NCBI GenBank assembly: GCA_002347025.1
Contig: DEAE01000012.1
Location: 67,960 to 131,959 of the forward strand
Direction: 5' to 3'
Source: Acidobacteria bacterium UBA2990
GTDB taxonomy: Bacteria; Acidobacteriota; Vicinamibacteria; Vicinamibacterales; UBA8438
Length of the DNA: 64,000 nt
Position numbers and translations under genes: made by a program. The notes below the pieces were generated by a model that was given only the letters and a program-made list of their open reading frames with translations, ran no database searches and had not been told where the DNA came from. Within the stretch, counting starts at the first letter, position 1; the number at the start of each line of letters is the position of its first letter. Shown piece after piece: positions 18,009 through 26,901 of the stretch.

Positions 18009-20444
18009 ATGCGCCAATTCTTACCAATTACTGCCCCGCTTCCATCGGCACAGATCATCATCACCGGAATAACCCTCTTGATCGCATCGGTCAGCCACGC
18101 CCAAGCACCAGCGGAGTATTTACTTCCACCCAAGGAAATCATCGACATCCTGGACGCCCAACCGATTCCCAGAGTAGTTGTTAGCCCCTTGGGAGACACT
18201 GTTGCCCTGCTCCAACGACCAGCTATGAAGTCGATTGCCGAACTAGCCCAACCAATGCTTCGGCTAGGCGGCTACCGCCTGAACCCACGCACCAACGGCC
18301 CCCACACTACGGCGGGCCTCAGTAGGATCACTATTAAACACATAGACGATGGCAGCGAACATAGATTCGACGCGCCCCGCGAAACTTCCCTCGGTGAGGT
18401 CGAATACTCCCCAGACGGCTCGAGACTCCTCTTTACCTTGACCCGCTACAACGGAATCGAAGCATGGGTAATGGAAGTCTCGACCGGTCAAGTTCGGCCT
18501 CTTAGCGACACATCAATAAATGCCGCTTGGGGCAACCCTTGCGATTGGTTTGATCGTAACTCCACAGTCATTTGTCGGTTCAAAGCCTCAGCTCGCGGTG
18601 CACCCCCAGCACCCTTAGAAGTCCCCACTGGGCCAAATATTCAATCTCATGGTGGCATCGCCGCTCCGATCCGAACTTACCAAGACCTGCTCGAAAACGC
18701 CCACGACGAATCGTTGTTCGAGTATTACTTCACCACCCAGGTCGCAACTATCGACCTCGCGACAGGCAGTCGTACAGCAATTGGACAACCAGGTCTCTAC
18801 CAGCAAGTGAGTGCTTCTCCGAGCGGGCAGTACCTGCTCACGGTTGAAGCTGAACGACCCTATTCTTGGCTGGTCCCTGCGCGCAGCTTTGCCAAGGACG
18901 TCACCATCCGTAACCGAAGTGGTGAGGTGATTTCGACAATCGCAACACTGCCACTCGCTGATGCAGTTCCAATTGGGGGAGTCCGTACTGGTCCACGTGA
19001 GTTTGCCTGGGATCCAACCTTACCAGCCACCCTTATCTGGACCGAAGCCCTAGATGGGGGCGACCCCAAACGGTCGGTTCCTCACCGGGACCGACTACTC
19101 TCTCACGCAGCACCTTTTACAGGCGAACCAACCGAACTAGCCCGAACGGAATTCCGTTTTCGAGATATTGCCTGGACCGAAAATGGCACGGCACTGCTGA
19201 CAGAAAACGACCGATTAACCCGTTGGACCAGAACCTCCCTAATAACAAGCGACTCGGAACCACACACACTTTGGGACCGCAGCACAGAAGACCGCTACGG
19301 AGACCCTGGCACTCCTCTAACCGTCTCCACTCCTGGAGGGCAGCTGATTCGACAAACAGGCAACACTATCTACCTAGCCGGCACAGGCGCATCCGCCGAA
19401 GGGGATCGCCCCTTCCTAGACAGTGTCAATCTCCGTAGCCTCGAAACCAAGCAGCTGTTCCGAAGTGCCAGTGACGCGTACGAAACCGTGGTTGCCTTTC
19501 TGTCATCTGAACCACTGACTTTGCTAACACGTCATGAATCGGGAACTGAACCACCCAACTATCACCTACGAAACCTCAACACTAAAACTACACGGACAAT
19601 CACCAATTTCGAAGATCCCGCGCCACAACTGGCTGGTATTCACAAACAGTTGGTGACCTATGAGCGCGACGACGGGGTCCAGCTTTCCGGAACACTCTAC
19701 TTACCACCGGGTTACCAAGAAGGGCAACGGTTACCGATGTTGATGTGGGCCTACCCTCGAGAGTTCGTCGACCCCAAACTGGCTGGACAAGTGAGCGGCT
19801 CAGATAATCGATTCACGACGGTTCGTGGTGCCTCACACCTATTGCTCCTATCCCAAGGCTTCGCGATCTTCGATGGCCCGACGATGCCAATTATCGGAGT
19901 TGGCGAAACCGCCAACGACACCTATGTGGAACAACTCGTAGCCAGCGCCAGAGCGGCAGTTAATAAGGTAGTCTCTCTAGGAGTGACCGACCGGGATACT
20001 ATCGGTATTGGCGGACACAGCTACGGCGCCTTCATGACAGCCAACCTACTGGCCCATTCGGACCTGTTCCAGATGGGAATTGCCCGAAGCGGGGCGTACA
20101 ACCGGTCGCTCACTCCTTTCGGTTTCCAAAACGAACGGCGAACCTTTTGGGAAGCAACCCATATCTACTCCTCTATGTCACCGTTCTTCCACGCCGACAA
20201 AATCGATGAACCCTTACTGCTGGTTCACGGTGAAGTCGACAACAACTCCGGTACTTTTCCAATCCAATCAGCTCGAATGTATATGGCCCTGAAAGGACAC
20301 GGAGGAACGGTCCGCTATGTGACGTTGCCACACGAATCCCACGGCTATGTCGCCCGCGAGTCTGTATTGCATACGGTCGCCGAAATGGTTGACTGGGCAA
20401 ATATCTATGTGAAGAAGCCAGCTGACACCGACCGAGGGAACTAG
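18009..20444 (+). CDS. exported S9 family peptidase, glutamyl-endopeptidase-like
   Basis: Prolyl-oligopeptidase family serine peptidase of 811 residues. A signal peptide ends near SVSHAQA (about residue 31). The N-terminal part contains PPKEIIDILDAQP and IAELAQPMLRLGGYR, blocks characteristic of the S9D group that includes the plant chloroplast glutamyl endopeptidase. A beta-propeller region follows. The C-terminal alpha/beta hydrolase has the nucleophile in GGHSYGAF (S671), an aspartate in HGEVDNNSG (about 745) and the histidine in ESHGY (H778). It should cut peptides in the periplasm or outside. A GGAGG site lies six bases before the ATG. Confidence 0.9.
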   Translation: MRQFLPITAPLPSAQIIITGITLLIASVSHAQAPAEYLLPPKEIIDILDAQPIPRVVVSPLGDTVALLQRPAMKSIAELAQPMLRLGGYRLNPRTNGPHTTAGLSRITIKHIDDGSEHRFDAPRETSLGEVEYSPDGSRLLFTLTRYNGIEAWVMEVSTGQVRPLSDTSINAAWGNPCDWFDRNSTVICRFKASARGAPPAPLEVPTGPNIQSHGGIAAPIRTYQDLLENAHDESLFEYYFTTQVATIDLATGSRTAIGQPGLYQQVSASPSGQYLLTVEAERPYSWLVPARSFAKDVTIRNRSGEVISTIATLPLADAVPIGGVRTGPREFAWDPTLPATLIWTEALDGGDPKRSVPHRDRLLSHAAPFTGEPTELARTEFRFRDIAWTENGTALLTENDRLTRWTRTSLITSDSEPHTLWDRSTEDRYGDPGTPLTVSTPGGQLIRQTGNTIYLAGTGASAEGDRPFLDSVNLRSLETKQLFRSASDAYETVVAFLSSEPLTLLTRHESGTEPPNYHLRNLNTKTTRTITNFEDPAPQLAGIHKQLVTYERDDGVQLSGTLYLPPGYQEGQRLPMLMWAYPREFVDPKLAGQVSGSDNRFTTVRGASHLLLLSQGFAIFDGPTMPIIGVGETANDTYVEQLVASARAAVNKVVSLGVTDRDTIGIGGHSYGAFMTANLLAHSDLFQMGIARSGAYNRSLTPFGFQNERRTFWEATHIYSSMSPFFHADKIDEPLLLVHGEVDNNSGTFPIQSARMYMALKGHGGTVRYVTLPHESHGYVARESVLHTVAEMVDWANIYVKKPADTDRGN

Positions 20445-20458
20445 CCAGCCGCCCTAAC

Positions 20459-20471
20459 AGGCCAAAGGCCT
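20459..20471. terminator. small hairpin between convergent genes
   Basis: AGGCC, AAA loop, GGCCT between the converging S9 peptidase and DinB genes. The stem is short and no T-run follows; a terminator role is only suggested by position. Confidence 0.25.
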
Positions 20472-20518
20472 AGAGACGAACCACTTGCCACAGGAGTCAT
20501 AAGGAGAGCTGGGGGTTT

Positions 20519-21049
20519 CTAGTAATCCTCGATCCGACGGGTCAACGCTGGGGTCAGGCCGAGCAGGCGGGCATAAAGCGCAATCTGAGCACGATGATAC
20601 TCCTCGTGTGCGATTCCATGGTGCATCCAAGTTAAACGAGTACTGTGTTCGCCGTCGAACCGTCGAACAAGCTGTAGCATCTGCACCTCGCCGGCCTCCT
20701 TTATCAACCTCGCCCCATGCCGCTGGCTACTACGCAACAGTCGGACCCAATCGCCCTTAGCCCGTGGTTGCCCAACGTCCCCAGCGTAATACTTAATAAA
20801 GTCAGGAAAAGTTTTACGGGTAAAATCAGGGCACCGGCGAACCAACTCGTTTGACCACATCGACCCAGTCTCAATCACATGCGCCACCAACTCTGCAACA
20901 GACCGGACCTCTTGCTTAGGGCGAAAATCGAACTGCCTGGCTGGGATAATTCTGACTTCAGATATCACGCCCTGACGGGCTACTTCCCAGGCCTCAAGCG
21001 CTTCTTCGAGTAGAGTTTTGGTGGACACCATCTCCCTCACACTGGTCAA
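20519..21049 (-). CDS. DinB-family protein
   Basis: Four-helix-bundle protein of the DinB/DUF664 superfamily, 176 residues. The three metal-ligand histidines fit HVIETG (about residue 52), and HHGIAHEEYHRAQ near the C-terminus, with the second and third ligands in the last segment. Members include thiol-dependent transferases, but most are of unknown reaction. The ATG of MVSTKTLL at residue 7 is another possible start. It stands alone between a convergent peptidase gene and the amidase gene on the same strand. Confidence 0.82.
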   Translation of the reverse strand: MTSVREMVSTKTLLEEALEAWEVARQGVISEVRIIPARQFDFRPKQEVRSVAELVAHVIETGSMWSNELVRRCPDFTRKTFPDFIKYYAGDVGQPRAKGDWVRLLRSSQRHGARLIKEAGEVQMLQLVRRFDGEHSTRLTWMHHGIAHEEYHRAQIALYARLLGLTPALTRRIEDY

Positions 21050-21107
21050 ATTAAAACGTGCTTGATCCCCGCGATATGAATGTTGATGACAACCAGGCTG
21101 TTATGAA

Positions 21108-22805
21108 CTAAGAAAGAGTCGCTATGAAGCGCGGCACCCTCCTAGCTTGGGTAGTTTGTTCGAAACTATAAGCAAGCCGGATGAGCATTGGCTCACTCCA
21201 CGCACGACCAAAAAACGATATCCCCACGGGCAAACCGTGCACTTCCCCGGCCGGCACTGAAATATTCGGGTAGCCAGCCACAGCAGGATAACCCGAACTA
21301 CTGCCGCCAAAATGGTCGCCATTAACTAAGTCTGTAACCCAAGCCGGCCCACCACTTGGTGCAATAATCGCATCGAGCTGATGCTCATCCATCGTCCGAT
21401 CAAGACCTTCAATTTGCGAAAGCCGACGGGCTGTGGCCAGCGCGGCCAGGTACGCGGGCTCGGATAACGGACCCTTGGCTTCAGCCGCAAGGAGTCGCTC
21501 TTGCCCAAAGTAGGGCATCTCGTCAAACGCCCGACTGATGTTGAACTCTATGAGATCGGCTAACGAACCTACTTCCGAGTCTAAGCTTGCCCTTGCAAGG
21601 TATGCATTTAGGCCCGCCTTGAACTCATAAAGTAGTACCTCTGTTTCAGCAGCACTGAGACCCATTCGGTCTCGCTGCTCCACTCTGCGCCCACCAGAAC
21701 CCAACACCACTGGATCAACCACAATCCCACCAACTGAACGGATCGCAGCAACTGAGCTCTCGATTACTGAATCGACTCCGTCATGAAAGCCCAAAAATTG
21801 CCTAGCGACGCCCAGCCGCCTGCCACGGAGCCCATCCCGGTCAAGAAAGGAGGTGTAATCAGCAAGCCCATGAGTCTCGCTCGCCACTGAAACTGGGTCC
21901 CTCGAATCCGCACCCACAAGCACCCCCAGAACAATCGCTGCGTCTGCAACCGTCCTTGTCATCGGACCGACCGTATCCTGAGTATGCGAGATCGGAATTA
22001 CCCCACCTCGGCTAACCAGGCCCACAGTTGGTTTGATGCCAACCACGCCATTAGCAGATGACGGACAGACGATAGATCCATCTGTCTCAGTCCCAATAGC
22101 AAGCGCTGTTAGGTTGGCCGACACACCCGCGCCAGAGCCTGAGCTCGAACCACAAGGATTCCTGTCGAGGACGTACGGATTCCGACATTGACCTCCACGA
22201 CCGCTCCACCCGCTTGATGAACGCGTCGACCGAAAATTCGCCCACTCGCTCAAGTTAGCTTTGCCGAGCAAGACTGCCCCTGCTAAGCGCAAACGGCGAG
22301 CGACTTCCGAATCCAGCGGCGGAACCCACCCACTCAGCGCAAGCGAGCCAGCGGTTGTAGTCATTCGATCGGCAGTATCAAGGTTATCTTTCAGAAGAAT
22401 AGGGACACCGTGTAGCGGCCCACGGAACCCAGAATATTGCTGCTCACGGTCTAACTTTTCTGCAATATCGAAGGCATCTGGGTTCGTCTCAAGGACAGCA
22501 TGCAACTCTGGACCCGAGAGGTTCAGCTGATCAATTCGTGTTAGGTAGGCCTCTAGTATCGAGCGGGCGGTTAACTCCCCGCTCGACAACCCTTGCCGCA
22601 GCGTTGAAATAGTGGTTTCTTCAAGCGGGAAAGCATCCATTCCGGAAAAGAGCTGAGACGACGCGGACACGCCTGACAGTGCTGGCCGGCAAGCCACACT
22701 AGCTCCCACAATTGCCGCTCCCCCAGCCGACGACACTCGCAGGAATTCTCGCCGTGACACCGAAGTGACGGACCGGGTTTGTCGATGCTCAACTTTATAA
22801 CTCAT
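21108..22805 (-). CDS. Tat-exported amidase (amidase signature family)
   Basis: Hydrolase of amide bonds, 565 residues. The N-terminus has a twin-arginine signal, SRREFLRVSS (about 17-26), followed by an Ala/Gly-rich hydrophobic stretch, so the folded enzyme is likely sent to the periplasm. The amidase-signature catalytic set is present: K139 in LLKDNLDT, the cis-serine region CGSSSGSGAG (S220-S222) and the nucleophile S244 in ETDGSIVCPSS. It is close to GatA in fold, but the signal peptide, the lack of GatB/GatC nearby and its length argue for a catabolic or detoxifying amidase. It lies about 170 bases downstream of the M28 peptidase gene. Confidence 0.9.
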   Translation of the reverse strand: MSYKVEHRQTRSVTSVSRREFLRVSSAGGAAIVGASVACRPALSGVSASSQLFSGMDAFPLEETTISTLRQGLSSGELTARSILEAYLTRIDQLNLSGPELHAVLETNPDAFDIAEKLDREQQYSGFRGPLHGVPILLKDNLDTADRMTTTAGSLALSGWVPPLDSEVARRLRLAGAVLLGKANLSEWANFRSTRSSSGWSGRGGQCRNPYVLDRNPCGSSSGSGAGVSANLTALAIGTETDGSIVCPSSANGVVGIKPTVGLVSRGGVIPISHTQDTVGPMTRTVADAAIVLGVLVGADSRDPVSVASETHGLADYTSFLDRDGLRGRRLGVARQFLGFHDGVDSVIESSVAAIRSVGGIVVDPVVLGSGGRRVEQRDRMGLSAAETEVLLYEFKAGLNAYLARASLDSEVGSLADLIEFNISRAFDEMPYFGQERLLAAEAKGPLSEPAYLAALATARRLSQIEGLDRTMDEHQLDAIIAPSGGPAWVTDLVNGDHFGGSSSGYPAVAGYPNISVPAGEVHGLPVGISFFGRAWSEPMLIRLAYSFEQTTQARRVPRFIATLS

Positions 22806-22976
22806 TCCCTAACTGCACCCCAACCATCGTGGCCACCGAGCCACTCAAGCAGAAACAACCATGCCCCCCTCGTCCTTGTACCACAGAGTAGAGTGTTGCA
22901 CTCATTGTGAGACGAGAAGCTCTTGATAGAGTTATTCTCGACAAGAAAGGGACCGAAGCAACCCAATTTTGTTGGC

Positions 22977-24593
22977 CTAGCGCTGAGCTTCCGGTAATGG
23001 TTTACGGGGTAAAGCCTCGTCACGCATAGCGGTGTTGTAGGCAAAATTTGCCACTACCACAGCCATCTGCACTACATCCTCGCGCTGGACTCTATCCACC
23101 ACATCCATATTTGAATGGTGGGTGCGAGAGTTGTATTCCAACCGATCTTGGATGAACTGAAACCCCGGGAGCCCCACTGCATCAAATGACACATGGTCCG
23201 TACCAGAGACTCGACGCGGTCCCAAGGTCGTCACGCCTAGGTCTTTCAGCGATTCGATCCAATCGCTGAAAATGGGTGCTACTGCGAAGTTCTCCTGCAA
23301 CCAGATTCCACGCAGCCGACCCGAACCATTATCGATATTGAAGTAAGCCGAGAGCAGGGCATGAGCTGGCTTTAGTTGCATGGTCTCCCGGTTCCCGAAA
23401 TGACGACGAACGTACTCTCGGGAACCCAACAACCCTTGCTCCTCTGCACCCCAAAGCGCCAAACGAATAGTCCGGCGTGGCTGAGCCCCGATCGTCTGCA
23501 GAATCCGCATAACCTCCATCATCGCAGCCACACCGGCTGCATTGTCTGTCGCTCCGGTTCCTGCATGAGTAGTATCAAAATGTGCCCCAATCATCACCAC
23601 TTCATCGGCTAAATCACTGCCCGGAATTTCTGCAATGATGTTGAAAGCGTTCAAAGCATCTTCAGCATTCTCCTCAGGATGAAAACGTGTCTCAACGTGC
23701 AGTTCCATTCGAACAGTCAACCCCTTGTCGAGAATACGCACCATCCGGTTGTAGTGCTCGACAGCCAACGTCACCGCAGGCACCTGACTGCCAGCAGCAG
23801 AGCCACGTGGACCGCCACGCCCAACAAAAATCGTGCCACCATCAGTTCGCTGAGTCTGGTGTGTTAGTCCACTTCCACCAGCCACCAGAACAGCATCACT
23901 ACCTCTATCTAAAACCGCCACCACACCTTCATCGAGGTAAAACTGCTGGAGTTGATCAGGAAAGGACAAACTGTCCTGATTTCCACCCTGGTTTGGGCTA
24001 TTCCGCACCTGACCGACTGGTGGTACTGGAGTCCGACCTGCTTCCGCCAGCCCATGCTCATTCATCCGAAGCACAACATCCCCGGTGAGCAGAGGCACAG
24101 GACGCTCCAACTGAGGGAGCACAATTTTTCCTTGTAACGCGCCCCTGTAGCTATCGAAGTCAGATTCTGTCTGAAGATCAGCCCTAACAACCTCAGCTGT
24201 AATTGTGCCGGCAGTACTCGATGACCAAGACTTCGGATAGCCAATGACAGGCATAACCTCTGGTTCGACCATATGCGCATGAAACCGAACCAGAGACCAG
24301 CCGTGACCAAAAGCGAACCGCTCGGTGCGCACATTCGAGAGACCCCACCCCCTCAGCTTCGCCATCGTCCAAACTGCGGCTTTCTCGATGGCTGGAGTTC
24401 CAGTCACCCGCGGTCCATACACATCACTCAACCAACTGATGTGGTCCATAGCTTGCGAGCGACGTAGTCCTTCATCTCGAATAGCGGCAAGCGTAGAGTG
24501 GTCTAGTGGCTGTGCAATCCCTGGTATTCCAAATGCCATACAGGTCGCAACCAACAACAATCGGAATGTAAGCAACATTGGTCTGGTCTTCAT
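22977..24593 (-). CDS. exported M28 family metallopeptidase
   Basis: Aminopeptidase-type zinc enzyme. I chose the ATG at 24593 because it opens a normal signal peptide (MKTRPMLLTFRLLL to GIAQP) and has a GGAGG about 13 bases upstream; the frame is open 63 bases further up. A PA-like insert lies in the middle. The di-zinc ligands are in GAHFDTTHAG and GATDNAAGV, with GAEEQGLLGS supplying the base and a ligand, and SGTDHVSFDAVG the last histidine. It probably trims peptides outside the cytoplasm, together with the S9 enzyme and gamma-glutamyltransferase of the window. About 538 residues. Confidence 0.92.
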   Translation of the reverse strand: MKTRPMLLTFRLLLVATCMAFGIPGIAQPLDHSTLAAIRDEGLRRSQAMDHISWLSDVYGPRVTGTPAIEKAAVWTMAKLRGWGLSNVRTERFAFGHGWSLVRFHAHMVEPEVMPVIGYPKSWSSSTAGTITAEVVRADLQTESDFDSYRGALQGKIVLPQLERPVPLLTGDVVLRMNEHGLAEAGRTPVPPVGQVRNSPNQGGNQDSLSFPDQLQQFYLDEGVVAVLDRGSDAVLVAGGSGLTHQTQRTDGGTIFVGRGGPRGSAAGSQVPAVTLAVEHYNRMVRILDKGLTVRMELHVETRFHPEENAEDALNAFNIIAEIPGSDLADEVVMIGAHFDTTHAGTGATDNAAGVAAMMEVMRILQTIGAQPRRTIRLALWGAEEQGLLGSREYVRRHFGNRETMQLKPAHALLSAYFNIDNGSGRLRGIWLQENFAVAPIFSDWIESLKDLGVTTLGPRRVSGTDHVSFDAVGLPGFQFIQDRLEYNSRTHHSNMDVVDRVQREDVVQMAVVVANFAYNTAMRDEALPRKPLPEAQR

Positions 24594-24715
24594 AGTCACG
24601 AGTTGGCCTCCGTCGCGGCTACAAGTGAACTTATTCAAGCGCAAAATCCTTGCCAATCATAACGTGCCCACGGGCCTAGACCTTACTCAGACAGAGCAAA
24701 GTGGTCAGATATGCG

Positions 24716-25501
24716 TTACCTGCGCCTAATGACCAAGCTCTGGACACCTTGCCCCACCGGACCTAGAGTGTCCCCTAACTCCGTTTGGCATAAACCGACG
24801 CCCGAAGGGTCAGCAACGCTCTGAGACTGCATGCCAACCCATTCTCCACACAGAGGCCTCACAAGGTGAACAGAGAGATCCGCATTAAGGAATGTGTAGG
24901 ACTTCGGATCGACTGGAACGGCGAGACCATGTCCAGCATCGGCAGCAATCAAAATTCGTTGCAACGGTGTTGGTTCTTCACCCACCAACAATGGACAGCG
25001 CTGCCGTAGCCAGCATGTCACCTCTTGCTGACCCCACGAACCGCGCACATAACGCACATCAACCGCAGCCTGGTATCCAACCGGGTCCAGGAAAAAAGGA
25101 AATACGTAGGACTTCACCGTCTCCGGAGCCGGAACCCCTACGGATACTTCTATAGGCAGGGCCAGCACCTGCTTAGAGCAACACTGGGCAAGAGTTCTAG
25201 CCACCAGCAACAACGTATTGCCTCGCCAGAGCCGAGCAGTGTGGCATTCTACGGTGCGCCCAAGTTTGATCGGTTCGACCTCCACGCGAACTCGATCGAT
25301 CGGTATGGGACGCAGAAAATCCACCGTGACCCGCACGACGGAGAAATCTTGCCGAGAAAGGGTTTTCTCCACCGCTCGAGCGAGCAACGCCGCCGGAGGA
25401 CCACCGTGTTGGTGGTCGAGACTCCAGGGCCCTCTCGTCCAAGCAGTAGCACGAAAACAGTCTACCTCTTCCTCAGGTTGGTAGAAGAAGGTGGGCTCCA
25501 T
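24716..25501 (-). CDS. acyl-CoA thioesterase-like protein (double hotdog)
   Basis: 261 residues with the pattern of the thioesterase-like superfamily: TRGPWSLDHQHGGPPAALLARA (read in two parts, GPWSLDHQHGG then PPAALLARA), RVTVDFLRPIP, and in the second half DAGHGLAVP and a final LSVHLVRPL-type strand. Such proteins hydrolyse acyl-CoA esters in the cytoplasm; chain length is not readable. It is about 120 bases upstream of the M28 gene on the same strand and divergent from the small coiled-coil membrane protein. Confidence 0.78.
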   Translation of the reverse strand: MEPTFFYQPEEEVDCFRATAWTRGPWSLDHQHGGPPAALLARAVEKTLSRQDFSVVRVTVDFLRPIPIDRVRVEVEPIKLGRTVECHTARLWRGNTLLLVARTLAQCCSKQVLALPIEVSVGVPAPETVKSYVFPFFLDPVGYQAAVDVRYVRGSWGQQEVTCWLRQRCPLLVGEEPTPLQRILIAADAGHGLAVPVDPKSYTFLNADLSVHLVRPLCGEWVGMQSQSVADPSGVGLCQTELGDTLGPVGQGVQSLVIRRR

Positions 25502-25572
25502 GCCGAACTCCTTTTATCTTCTCTGGCAACAACCGACGGCCTACGATAGTAGTATCAAGGGATGGTGAAGCC

Positions 25573-25821
25573 ATGTTCATAAGGCGGCTGGTCATATTTA
25601 GCATCATTGCTGTTGTCTCGGGTACGTTCGGATTCTTGATCGGTGGCGGCAAGATTCCTGAAGGTTTGAGCGCAACCCAGAGGACACTTTCCGAACAAAC
25701 GAGAGAGGCAGTCGAGAAGTTTCGAGACCAAGAAGCAAAACTAACAGAAATGCTGAACCACGTGAGGGACCGCGTCTCGGAGAGCGTTGGCCAAGTCGAC
25801 TGGTTTCAGGATGAACGATAA
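25573..25821 (+). CDS. small single-pass membrane protein with coiled coil
   Basis: 82 residues. A hydrophobic segment (about 5-26, LVIFSIIAVVSGTFGFLIGGG) is followed by a charged, heptad-like helix rich in E, Q and R. The ATG is preceded by AAGGGATGG. No family recognised. The layout resembles small membrane-anchored coiled-coil proteins. It is flanked by a divergent thioesterase gene and a convergent methyltransferase gene, ten bases away. Confidence 0.6.
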   Translation: MFIRRLVIFSIIAVVSGTFGFLIGGGKIPEGLSATQRTLSEQTREAVEKFRDQEAKLTEMLNHVRDRVSESVGQVDWFQDER

Positions 25822-25831
25822 CCTCAGCCTA

Positions 25832-26467
25832 CTACCCGTCCGGTTCAAGCGCCCCTGACGCACAAGGGGCTACGCCGTGGATTACTTTCACAACATCCAG
25901 ATACACCGGATCCAAGTTTACGTCCACAAAGCCCGCTTGCTGCAGATTAGCCAGCGTATCCCGGTTGAGTTCAGGACCTACCTGCCGCATTAGTGGCGTC
26001 ATCAGGTCTAGCATTAGGTTGAAAGGGAAGAATCGGCTTCCTGTGTGTTCAAACATACCTATTGTTCCACCAGGACAAAGCACGCGCCGCAATTCTCGAA
26101 GCCCAATGACCGGATCCGTTACCGAACAAAAAGTACACGAAGTGAACACCTTGTCAAAAGTGGCATCTGGATAGTCAAGGTCATGCACATCAAGTTGCCT
26201 CAGCTCAAGGCGACCATCGTAACCATCGGCTCTGACGCGTGCTTGCTCAATCATTCTTGGGCTTATATCGATTGCTGTAATTTCTTGTCCAGCGGGAAAA
26301 AATTGAATGTCCTGACCGGTCCCTATGGCCACAAACAACACTCGTCCAGCCATGGTCGAAAACAGCCGTCGCTTGTAAGGCCCCCAGCGCCACTCAGGCC
26401 CATAACCATTCATAAGGTCATAGCCCAGAGCTGCCCTGTCCCACTTTTTCTGAGTAGCAGGGTCCAT
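25832..26467 (-). CDS. class I SAM-dependent methyltransferase, UbiE-like
   Basis: 211 residues with YDLMNGYGPEWRWGPYKR at the N-terminus, SAM motif I VLFVAIGTGQDI (about 43-54), acidic motif II ITAIDISPRMI, and motif post-I/II with ATFDKVFTSCTFCSV and LCPGGTIGMFEH. This layout is that of the type-11 group that includes phosphatidylethanolamine N-methyltransferases and UbiE-like enzymes. The substrate is not known. It lies just downstream of the Met/Gly-rich membrane protein gene (17 bases), possibly in one transcript with the DapA-like gene. Confidence 0.82.
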   Translation of the reverse strand: MDPATQKKWDRAALGYDLMNGYGPEWRWGPYKRRLFSTMAGRVLFVAIGTGQDIQFFPAGQEITAIDISPRMIEQARVRADGYDGRLELRQLDVHDLDYPDATFDKVFTSCTFCSVTDPVIGLRELRRVLCPGGTIGMFEHTGSRFFPFNLMLDLMTPLMRQVGPELNRDTLANLQQAGFVDVNLDPVYLDVVKVIHGVAPCASGALEPDG

Positions 26468-26484
26468 TAAGCAGGTCTCATCTA

Positions 26485-26901
26485 TTACTCGTTGTAGGTC
26501 TTTAGATAAACATCCAGCCCATACGTTGTTAACAGCACCACCAGACCAACAACTGCGCCAATCCCAACAGCCACGTCACCCGCCAACATGTTCATGGCAG
26601 CTCCCATACCAACCAACATTCCGGCCAACATTCCCGTCAACATAACCGGTAACATGACCTCCATCGCACCAAACAACACCGAAAAAAAGCAAACAGCCGG
26701 CAGTGCAACCAGGCTGCCTATACACATCCCAGCGGCCATCCCTAACCCCATCCACCAGGTCTCACCGATCGATGAAGCCACAACCAAGCCAACAACTGCA
26801 CCGACACCAGTGTTACTGACCAAGTCCCCAATCAAGAAATATGGTCGACAGTTCATGATTTGGCGACCCCCACCACTACCGTAACCCTCGCCCAAGTCCA
26901 C
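26485..26901 (-). CDS. Gly/Met-rich multi-pass membrane protein
   Basis: A 138-residue protein with about three or four hydrophobic segments made largely of glycine, methionine, valine and alanine (for example GMLAGMLVGMGAAMNM and VGIGAVVGLVVLLTTYG). The GTG start directly follows the TGA of the DapA-like gene, suggesting coupled translation; an internal ATG at residue 16 (MNCRPYF) is an alternative. I do not recognise the family. GxxxG and GM repeats suggest tightly packed helices. It is followed by the methyltransferase gene on the same strand. Confidence 0.6.
   Translation of the reverse strand: MDLGEGYGSGGGRQIMNCRPYFLIGDLVSNTGVGAVVGLVVASSIGETWWMGLGMAAGMCIGSLVALPAVCFFSVLFGAMEVMLPVMLTGMLAGMLVGMGAAMNMLAGDVAVGIGAVVGLVVLLTTYGLDVYLKTYNE

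Noticed and set aside
21108..22805. GatA subunit of Glu-tRNA amidotransferase
   Set aside because: Tat signal and absence of GatB/GatC make a stand-alone exported amidase more likely.
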